DNA of 64,000 nucleotides from Alphaproteobacteria bacterium (GTDB lineage: Bacteria > Pseudomonadota > Alphaproteobacteria > Micropepsales > Micropepsaceae): the NCBI GenBank assembly GCA_021324545.1, contig JAJPIX010000044.1, forward strand, positions 62,001 through 126,000. Reading direction: 5' to 3'. The notes beneath the pieces are model-generated. The model saw nothing but the letters and a program-made list of their open reading frames with translations, was not told the origin of the DNA and did not search any database. The position numbers were made by a program, and so were the translations under genes. Positions 56,337 through 64,000 of the stretch are shown here, one piece after another (position 1 is the stretch's first letter; the number at the start of each line of letters is the position of its first letter).

Positions 56337-57263
56337 TTATTTGCCCCTGTTGGTGACGAGGTAGGTCTGCAAGTCCGATGCGAACGACCGAAGCTTCTCG
56401 TTGATCACCTTGTTGCGGCGGACAAGGAAGTTATAGAGCAGCACCGCCGGCACCGCGACCATGAGACCGATGGCGGTGGAGATGAGCGCCTCACCCACCG
56501 GGCCTGCCACCTTGTCGATGGAAGGCTGACCGGACATGCCGATGTTGATGAGAGCGTTCAGAATGCCCCAGACCGTTCCGAACAGACCGACAAACGGCGA
56601 GGTCGAACCGACCGACGCCAGGAACGCCACGCCGCCCTGAAGCTTGGAATTGGCCTCCTCGAGCTGCCGGTTGAGCTGCATGCCCACCCAGTCGCTGACG
56701 TTGACAAGACCCGAGCCGCCGCTCGAGGCCGCCCGCACGCCACTTTCGGCGACGGTGCGGAAGACGCTGTTCTTCGGCAGTTTGTCGATGCCTTCATTGA
56801 GGTTGCTGGAGCTCCAGAAGCGCTTCTCCACGGCGTTGGCCTGCGAAAGCACGCGCGACTGTTCCAGATACTTCGCGAAAAAGATGTACCAGGTGCCGAC
56901 CGACATGATCGCCAGCACTACAAGAACGCCCTTGATCACGAAATCGCCGTTCTCCCACAGCGCCATAAGGCCGTACGGATTGCTGCCCGACGTTGCGGCA
57001 TTTGTGGCTGCAGGAGCAGGCGGCGGCGTGGTCGCAGCTGGAGCCGGGGCTGCTGCGTTCGGCGTGCCTGCTGCCGGAGCGGCGGCATTCTGGTCGCTCG
57101 TCTGACCTGGCGTCGCCATGTCTGGCGTCGCCGGGGCCGGCTGATTGGCGGCGGGCGCAGCGTTGCTATTCTGCGGCGCCGGTTGGGCGATGGCCGCCGT
57201 TCCGGCCGCGAGACCGGCAACAAGCGCAAAAGCGGCGGCGAGCGCCAGTTTCTTCGAGATCAT
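56337..57263 (-). CDS. ExbB/TolQ/MotA proton channel protein with Ala/Pro-rich N-terminal extension
   Basis: GSTSPFVGLFGTVWGILNALINIG, GEALISTAIGLMVAVPAVLLYNFLVRR. Confidence 0.93.
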   Translation of the reverse strand: MISKKLALAAAFALVAGLAAGTAAIAQPAPQNSNAAPAANQPAPATPDMATPGQTSDQNAAAPAAGTPNAAAPAPAATTPPPAPAATNAATSGSNPYGLMALWENGDFVIKGVLVVLAIMSVGTWYIFFAKYLEQSRVLSQANAVEKRFWSSSNLNEGIDKLPKNSVFRTVAESGVRAASSGGSGLVNVSDWVGMQLNRQLEEANSKLQGGVAFLASVGSTSPFVGLFGTVWGILNALINIGMSGQPSIDKVAGPVGEALISTAIGLMVAVPAVLLYNFLVRRNKVINEKLRSFASDLQTYLVTNRGK

Positions 57264-57326
57264 GTGGTCCTTACTCCGTCAGTAGAAGAGCTAAACGCGG
57301 TCTTCCCTCCCCTAGGGTCGACCTCT

Positions 57327-57947
57327 CTAACGCAATTGCCATTTGATTTCCGTTTGCCACGGCACTTCGACCGGCTGGCCATTCTGGATCGCCGGCTTGT
57401 AGTGCCAGGTCTGGACGCAGCGCACGGCAGCGTCGTCCAGTTCGGAGTGCCCGCTTGAGGATACGACCGTCACATCCGTGACATCACCGGTCGGCGTGAT
57501 GTGGAATTTCAGTCCGGTGGTACCCGACCAGTTTAGACGCACGCCGATCGGCGGATAGTAACGATTGGGATCGCAGCTATGCGGCCGCCCGATCGATGCC
57601 GGTGCCGACACCGCCGGTTTCTGGGCCTGTGTCGTTACCTGTGTGATGGCATTTGTGGCCGGCGCTTCGGTCTGGATGTTGAGCTCCGGCGGCGGCACGA
57701 AGGGCGGCGGCGGCTTCACCATCTCCGGCGGCGGCGGCGGGATCACCTTTTCCTGCTGCGGCGGCTCCTGCACCACCTTCGTCTCAATGATCTTCTCCAC
57801 TTTGGGAATCAGGTTTGCCGCAAGACCGGTCGCCAGGGCGTAAATGAGAAGGACATGCAATCCGGCCACCAAGCCGACGCTGACAAAACGGCGCGGCGTT
57901 GCCTGGGTGCCGCTCAACCCTCGAAGTTCGTGTGATGGCCGCTGCAT
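57327..57947 (-). CDS. energy transducer TonB
   Basis: N-terminal TM, Pro-rich linker, C-terminal YYPPIGVRLNWSGTTGLKFHITPTGDVTDVTVVSSSG. Confidence 0.92.
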   Translation of the reverse strand: MQRPSHELRGLSGTQATPRRFVSVGLVAGLHVLLIYALATGLAANLIPKVEKIIETKVVQEPPQQEKVIPPPPPEMVKPPPPFVPPPELNIQTEAPATNAITQVTTQAQKPAVSAPASIGRPHSCDPNRYYPPIGVRLNWSGTTGLKFHITPTGDVTDVTVVSSSGHSELDDAAVRCVQTWHYKPAIQNGQPVEVPWQTEIKWQLR

Positions 57948-58370
57948 AGCGTTCAGACTACCCTTGCAAAACTAAACCCGGCGTACACGCGCCGGGCCGC
58001 GAGAAATATCACAGAAAACACGCTGCCCCCATTCCTGGCACCGTTTGGCAAAGGTGCTCTGTGTATTATTCTTGCGCCGCATCGTAATCACGGTTTTTGA
58101 GGCGGTCCAGCCTTTCTGATCAAGTTGCGACGATTCGTAAACAACATGGTAAACGTGGAAATCCGGCTTTCCGGTTCCTGACCGTCGCATTGCAACATGG
58201 CCGGAAAGAGGCGCGATGCGGCGCGGTTGCCACAGTTTTCTGCGGTCCACAGAATGGAATTTTTTCCGCTGCGCTGTCATCGCGTCTTGGTTCGGCCTGT
58301 CATCCCGCTGCATCCGGCAACGCCGTTATCATGCTATGCCGTTGCCAATTCTTCACGATGACGTGACCCC

Positions 58371-59399
58371 ATGGATTTTTCCAGCGACAATTCCTACGGC
58401 GCCACGCCGGACATGCTCCATGCACTCGCCCATGCCAACCACGGCACTGCGGCTTCATACGGGGACGACGAATTCACCAGCCGCTTGCGCGCACGGATGA
58501 GCGCGTTCTTCGGGCGTGAGGTGGCGGTTTTCCCCATGCTCACGGGCACCGCCGCCAATGCGCTCGCTCTGGCCACGCTTTGCCCGCCGCACGGCGCAAT
58601 TTTCTGTCACGCCGAAAGCCACATCGCCGTGGACGAGTGTGGCGCATCGGAATTCTTCACGCATGGCGCAAAGCTGGTCACGCTCGCCGGCGCCAGCGGA
58701 AAGCTGTCCCCCGAAACCATCGAAGGGGCGCTCGCCGACTTCCAGCGGGGCGTCCACGGCCCCAAACCCTGCGTCATCAGCATCACGCAGGCCAGCGAAA
58801 GCGGCACCGTCTATCGCCCGGCCGAGATCGCCGCGCTTTCCTCGCTCGCGCGTCGGCGGAAGCTCAAGCTGCACATGGATGGTGCGCGGCTGTTCAATGC
58901 ACTGGCGCATCTTCAGTGCCCCGCAGCCGATATCACCTGGAAGGCCGGCGTGGATGCGCTCTCCTTCGGTGCAACCAAGAACGGCGCGCTCGCGGCCGAA
59001 GCGGTGGTGTTTTTCGACCCCGAGGCGGCCGCCGATTTCGAATACCGGCGCAAAAAGGCCGGCCATCTGCTGTCGAAAATGCGCTTCGTGTCGGCGCAAT
59101 GGGAGGCGATGCTAGAGGGCGATCGCTGGAAGGTGGCTGCCGGACACGCCAATGCAATGGCCGAAAAACTTGCCCAAGGTCTTCGTGGCGCGAAGGATGC
59201 AGAGATCGCCTGCCCGGTGGAGGCCAACGCCGTATTTGTGCGCCTGCCGGATGCAAAGGTTGCGAAGCTGCGCAAGGCCGGCGCAAGGTTCTACGATTGG
59301 GGCCCCTCACATGCCGGCCGCACCCTCATACGGCTTGTCTGCTCCTTCGCAACAACCGAAGCCGATATTGGCCGGTTTCTCGATATTGCCGCGCGCTGA
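58371..59399 (+). CDS. low-specificity L-threonine aldolase family
   Basis: DFSSDNSYGATPDMLHAL, TGTAANALAL, LHMDGARLFNAL, LSFGATKNGALAAEAVVFF PLP-Lys region. Confidence 0.92.
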   Translation: MDFSSDNSYGATPDMLHALAHANHGTAASYGDDEFTSRLRARMSAFFGREVAVFPMLTGTAANALALATLCPPHGAIFCHAESHIAVDECGASEFFTHGAKLVTLAGASGKLSPETIEGALADFQRGVHGPKPCVISITQASESGTVYRPAEIAALSSLARRRKLKLHMDGARLFNALAHLQCPAADITWKAGVDALSFGATKNGALAAEAVVFFDPEAAADFEYRRKKAGHLLSKMRFVSAQWEAMLEGDRWKVAAGHANAMAEKLAQGLRGAKDAEIACPVEANAVFVRLPDAKVAKLRKAGARFYDWGPSHAGRTLIRLVCSFATTEADIGRFLDIAAR

Positions 59400-59402
59400 C
59401 GG

Positions 59403-62400
59403 TCAGATTCGGCCGATCAGCGAGATCGTGCCCATCTGCGAAAACCCGCCGCTGCTCTTGAGCACGTCGTAGTTCAGGCCGAACGACCAGGTATCGGTGG
59501 TGGTCGAAAGGCTGGCGCCGCCAACCAGGCTGCTGCGGTCGGCCGGGGGACCTTCGATCGTGAAGGTGTCGCCAGCAGGCACCGCCGGCACGTCGTTGGG
59601 CGCGCCGGCAAAATTGGCCTTGAGTTTCGTGGCTCCCGCGACCAGATCGTAGCGATAGCCGCCGCGGATTTCCGGCTGAAAATAGAAGCCGGCGAATTTG
59701 ATATCCTGTCTCAGGTCGATGCCTGCAAAACCGCGCAGCGAGCTTGTGTAGTATGGCGCGACATGCAGATCGAAGCCGGGGCCGCCGCCGCTTTCGGTAT
59801 AGCCCTCTTCCCGCATGGACATGCCATCGATGCTGATTTGGGGCGTCAGGACTGTGCCGCCCCAGTTGAAGATTACGCCTGTGGTCGCGCCCAGGTCTCC
59901 CATCAGCGCATTCCGGCTGCCGTCTGCGGTGCGTGTCAGCGTGCTCAGAGTCAAAACGCGCTTGCCGTCGATTGTGGCAATACCCACCGATGCCTGGGTG
60001 TCGAGGAAGAATCCGCGGCCGCGCCAATCCGTGTAGGCCGTCGCCATATACCAATCTTCGGTTGTGTGCGTATCCCTCGGCGGTTTCTCGTTCGAAGACC
60101 CTGAGAAGAACGTAAAGGCCGCGCCATAGCGGCCGGCCTGCGGATTGCCGCCATCGGCGCCCACGGCAAAGCCGAATCCGGAATTGCGGAAGCCGGGCGT
60201 GCCTGACGCGGCGTCCTGGTTGAGCGAATTTCCGAATTCCTCGCTCCAGAGCGTGAGGTCCGAATCCTGACCGGCATACATTCGCAGATCGCGCTGGCGC
60301 GTCGCCACCGGCCCTGTCGCCTGATCGGTGATCGAAATGGCGATGGCGCGCGTTTCGCCCGAGACATTCGGTGCGAAAGAATCGAACACCCGCTGGGCTT
60401 CGGTTTTTGCGCGCTGATCGCCGGCCGTCGTCCCGTCGCTGGCGATGTCGGTGACAACCGCTCCACCCAACTCGTTGTCGCCGGCCAAAGCCAGCGACGC
60501 CGGTCCTCCACCTGCCGGGCCATAAAGCTGTGCTGCATAGCCCTTCAAGCCGAGGTCGGACGCCTTTTTGAGTCGCACCGAAAGCACCAGTTCATCGTAT
60601 TTTTTGCTGGAGCCGCTCAGCGTCTGGTTTGTCAGAAGCTGCAGGCCGCCATTCTTGCCGCCCTGATAAAGGAAGGGCAGCGTGAAATCCTTCTGAAGGG
60701 CCGACAGTTTACTGATGTCGAGGTTGCCGGTCGGCGCCGCCATCAGGATGAATTGCTGGTTATTATTGCCGTTCGGCGAAAGGAAGCTGCCGTAGGAGAT
60801 GTTAAGCTTCGACGAATTGACCGTAATGGTCTGTCCGGCGAGGATCAGAGGGCCGACGAACGTTCCGCCGCCCGCATTGGCGTTGAAGGCTTGGGAGACG
60901 GTTAGACCAAGCGTAGAACCGTTGTCGGCAGTGAAAGTGGTCAGGTCGAGACCCTGATCGGTATTCGCGAGGTTCAGCGTCCCGTTATTCTCTACCTGGA
61001 TATCCAGCCCGTGGCGCACGGAATCCTCGGTGATGGCGCCGGTAACCGATCCGTTGGCGCCGACCGTCAGGCTGTCATGATGAGTGGAAGACCCGCCACC
61101 AAAATCGATATGACCGTTGACGCTCGCCGGCGCGCTTGAGCTGCCGTTGACGGTCAGGCGGTCGCCGCCCGTGCCGAACAAGACATCGCCCGTTACCGTT
61201 CCCTGATTGGTGAAGGTAACGCCCGTCCGGTTCGCCGACAAATCGGCCGCAACCGCATTCTGGTTCCCGGCATCAAGTGTCGTAGCCGATGCGCTGATGG
61301 TTGCGCCACTCTGGTTGTGGATGGTCGTCAGATGGCCCGATTCATCCAGGATCGCATAGGCATTCAGCAGTTTCGCAGTTGTGTCCGTGGTCGTGGCCGT
61401 GGCAGAGATCGTTCCGCTGTTGGTGAGCGTCGTCAGGGAACCGCCCTTGATGCCACTTCCCGCCGGATCGATGGAAATTGCGATCGCCGCGCCGCCCGAG
61501 GGCCCCGAAATTGAGGCGGTGATGTTTCCGGCGCCGGTCGGACTCGCATTGAAAAGGCTTGGGATCGTCGCACCGGTTCCGATCTCGATTGCGCGGGCAG
61601 TCACGTTCACCGAGCTTGTGTTCAGCGAACTCTTGGCCGAGGCCGAAATGGTCCCGCTGTTGTAGATTCCGCCCGTAAAGGTGGTCTTGGACGTATCGCC
61701 GCCAATCAGCAGCGCTGTCGAATTGATGTTGAAATTGCTGGGCAGGCTGGTGATCGTACCGCGGCTGAGAAGGCTGTATTTGCCGTTGAACAGCCCGATG
61801 GTGATCGCGTGAGGAGAGGTGCTCACTGCCGGTGAAATGATCACAGCCGGCGCCGATCCATCGGTGCTGATGTTCGCTGGCGCGGTGGTCGAATTGGTAC
61901 CGGCCGGTCCGGCAACCAGGATCCCGCCGGCCACGTTCCCGCCCACCATCAGCGCACTGCCCGCTGCCGGATTGGTCTTGGTAGTCGATGGGGTCAGCGT
62001 GCCCGCCGCGGCAAGCGTGTCCCTTATCTGCAGGGATCCGCCGACATCACCGGTAACGATCATGCCTTCGGCACCGGCACCCACTGAGGTGATGCTGCCG
62101 TCACTGCCGAGTTCCACGTTGCCTGTCACGTCACCGGCAACATCGACGGCGATGATCGGTGGTGACGAAGCGGTCAACGATGCGGCGTTCGAAGCATTGA
62201 TGGCTACCGTGCCGTCCATCGTCAGATTGCCGGCGAGCGTTGAGCCGGCGGCAATGGATAGGCCGGTCGAGGAGTCGCCCTGAACAGACAAAGCCGAGCC
62301 TGCCACGAGGTTGATGTCCCCAGTGAAGGTGCCTTTGCCGCTAAGCAGAATGCCTGTCTTGGCAGTTCCCTTGCCTGTAAGATCAATGAGGCCGCTGGAG

Positions 62401-62753
62401 GAAAATTCGCCTGTCTGCCCCGCGTCGATCTGCACGCCGACGGCATTGTCGGTATCCTTGAATACCACCTTGGCGCCGGATGCGATGGTAACCGTGTTGC
62501 TCGAATCCAGCGTGATGGCTGGAACGGTCGCTGCAGTCGACGACGACGGGATCTCGACAGAGCCGCCGTCCGCGATCGTGATGTCGCCAGGCTTTCCTTT
62601 CTTTGCGGTGCTTGTGCAAATCGGCGTCGTGACCTTTCCTGTCACGTTCGTATTGTTGTCTTTGGTGTCGCAACCGGCGTTGCTTGCAGCGAAGGCCGGG
62701 CCGACCAGCAACGCAGCGGTCGCGGCCGTCAGCATGAGAAGGTGCCTGTTCAA
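59403..62753 (-). CDS. autotransporter outer-membrane beta-barrel protein
   Basis: Signal peptide, Ser/Thr/Gly-rich passenger, C-terminal barrel ending DTWSFGLNYDVLKSSGGFSQMGTISLIGRI. Confidence 0.9.
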   Translation of the reverse strand: MNRHLLMLTAATAALLVGPAFAASNAGCDTKDNNTNVTGKVTTPICTSTAKKGKPGDITIADGGSVEIPSSSTAATVPAITLDSSNTVTIASGAKVVFKDTDNAVGVQIDAGQTGEFSSSGLIDLTGKGTAKTGILLSGKGTFTGDINLVAGSALSVQGDSSTGLSIAAGSTLAGNLTMDGTVAINASNAASLTASSPPIIAVDVAGDVTGNVELGSDGSITSVGAGAEGMIVTGDVGGSLQIRDTLAAAGTLTPSTTKTNPAAGSALMVGGNVAGGILVAGPAGTNSTTAPANISTDGSAPAVIISPAVSTSPHAITIGLFNGKYSLLSRGTITSLPSNFNINSTALLIGGDTSKTTFTGGIYNSGTISASAKSSLNTSSVNVTARAIEIGTGATIPSLFNASPTGAGNITASISGPSGGAAIAISIDPAGSGIKGGSLTTLTNSGTISATATTTDTTAKLLNAYAILDESGHLTTIHNQSGATISASATTLDAGNQNAVAADLSANRTGVTFTNQGTVTGDVLFGTGGDRLTVNGSSSAPASVNGHIDFGGGSSTHHDSLTVGANGSVTGAITEDSVRHGLDIQVENNGTLNLANTDQGLDLTTFTADNGSTLGLTVSQAFNANAGGGTFVGPLILAGQTITVNSSKLNISYGSFLSPNGNNNQQFILMAAPTGNLDISKLSALQKDFTLPFLYQGGKNGGLQLLTNQTLSGSSKKYDELVLSVRLKKASDLGLKGYAAQLYGPAGGGPASLALAGDNELGGAVVTDIASDGTTAGDQRAKTEAQRVFDSFAPNVSGETRAIAISITDQATGPVATRQRDLRMYAGQDSDLTLWSEEFGNSLNQDAASGTPGFRNSGFGFAVGADGGNPQAGRYGAAFTFFSGSSNEKPPRDTHTTEDWYMATAYTDWRGRGFFLDTQASVGIATIDGKRVLTLSTLTRTADGSRNALMGDLGATTGVIFNWGGTVLTPQISIDGMSMREEGYTESGGGPGFDLHVAPYYTSSLRGFAGIDLRQDIKFAGFYFQPEIRGGYRYDLVAGATKLKANFAGAPNDVPAVPAGDTFTIEGPPADRSSLVGGASLSTTTDTWSFGLNYDVLKSSGGFSQMGTISLIGRI

Positions 62754-63012
62754 GTCGAGCCTCTCGTCGTCTGGCGGTCTGTTTCGAATTAAGCCTTTGC
62801 CCGCAAAGGCATAGCTTCCGGCCGTAGCAGTCAGGCAGAAAAATCAGCCCCCGCGCGGACCCTTCGCACCATAACCAATTTTGCGGGCTTCACCTAGCAC
62901 ATCCGCCGCGGCGAAACAGCAATTTCTGCTTTTTAATCAGGCGTTAGGCGGTCAAAAGCGAGAATGCCCGCGGGGCACAACCCTTAACCTTCGTCCGCCA
63001 GGATGCCGTGCA

Positions 63013-64000
63013 TGACCGCGCATCGTCGCACAAGCCTGACAAAATATTCGCAGAAGCAGGCTCAGGCTGCGGTTGCGCGCCACGAAATGCTCCATGCCGG
63101 CCGGATCGGCGGGGGGCGCGCGGTGTTCGCCTTCTGCGATCTGAGCGGACTTGACCTGGCCGGCCGCAATCTTGCCGATGCCGACTTTACCGGCGCCACC
63201 CTGGAAGAAACGAACCTCGCAGGCGCCCAGCTCGACAGTGCAAGCTTTTTCGGCGCCGATCTGCGTCGCGCCAATCTGGCGGGTGCAAGTTTGAGGCGCG
63301 CCGACATGCGCGGCGCCTGCCTGCGCGGGGCCAACCTGATCGGTGCGGACCTTTATGAAGCCGATCTGCGGGAAGGCACGATCGCAGAAAAGGATATGTA
63401 CGGAAACCTGCGCGTGCTGCAGCACGATCTCGGCCCGACCGAGATGCCGACCGCGCTTCTCAATTCCGCCAATCTTGAGCGCGCACGAATGACCGGCGTG
63501 ATGGCCATTCAGGCCGACTTCACCGATGCGATCATGAAGGGCTGCCGGCTCTTGCGTGCCAATCTCAGGCAGGCCAAGCTCTCCGGCGCCAATCTGGAAA
63601 ATGCCGATCTCTCCGGCTGCAATCTGGCCGGTGCGGCGCTTGACGGCGCCATTCTGATCGGCGCGCGGATGGATCTGGCCATCACCGATGGCGCAAACCT
63701 CAAGGATGCCCTGACCGACAAGGCCGCCGGCCAGAAAGTGGAAGAGTTGCCGATTCCGATTTCGGAAATCCTGGACCGGCATGCCCGCTGGGTCAGGACC
63801 GAAGGCCGCGAAGGCGCCCCAGCCGACCTTTCCAACGTGGATTTGCGCGGAGAAACGCATCTCGCACAGCGCCCGCTTACGGCGCTGATCGCACCCGGCG
63901 CCACCTTTTACGGGCTTAATCTGGAAGGCGTTTCCTTGCAGGGATCGAATCTTTCGGGCGCGGATCTGCGTGGCACCAAACTGGGCGGGGCTGATCTGCG
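63013..64000 (+). CDS. pentapeptide-repeat protein (truncated by window end)
   Basis: A(D/N)LxG repeats: LAGAQLDSASFFGADLRRANLAGASLRRADMRGACLRGANLIGADL; ATG at 63013. Confidence 0.92.

Overview
64 kb of GC-rich chromosome, probably from an alphaproteobacterium (inferred from FixLJ-FixK, CpdR, PKHD hydroxylase and gene order). About 53 protein genes, one tRNA-Val(GAC) and one candidate small RNA are supported. From left to right: a truncated thioester alpha-2-macroglobulin; two related RTX proteins; carotenoid oxygenase/TetR; sulfotransferase and PKHD hydroxylase; a GT2-GtrA fusion with a GT39-like protein; a ~22.6 kb block (about 17.3-39.9 kb) of low-oxygen/stress genes around fixL-fixJ-receiver-fixK; two TonB genes; cpdR and N-formylglutamate amidohydrolase; a phosphoesterase/GT4 pair; a gtr-like three-gene cassette; modABC; an uncharacterised secreted protein; a tonB-exbB-exbD-exbD-TPR operon; threonine aldolase; an autotransporter; and a truncated pentapeptide-repeat protein. 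The most notable result comes from reading the intergenic DNA of the 17.3-39.9 kb block. Seven exact matches to the FixK2-type box TTG[A/C]-N6-[T/G]CAA, plus two one-mismatch boxes, lie upstream of nearly every transcription unit. This suggests one oxygen-responsive regulon that includes uncharacterised members: a 46-aa membrane ORF missing from the track, small hypothetical proteins, an archaeal-type AMP phosphorylase, an ADP-forming acyl-CoA synthetase fused to GNAT, and a baeRF-like protein. A second non-ORF signal is a ~80-nt candidate sRNA (mmgR/suhB-like) at 43300-43380 on the minus strand. No CRISPR array, transposase, integrase or phage genes were recognised. All calls are from reading the sequence and translations; no searches were run.
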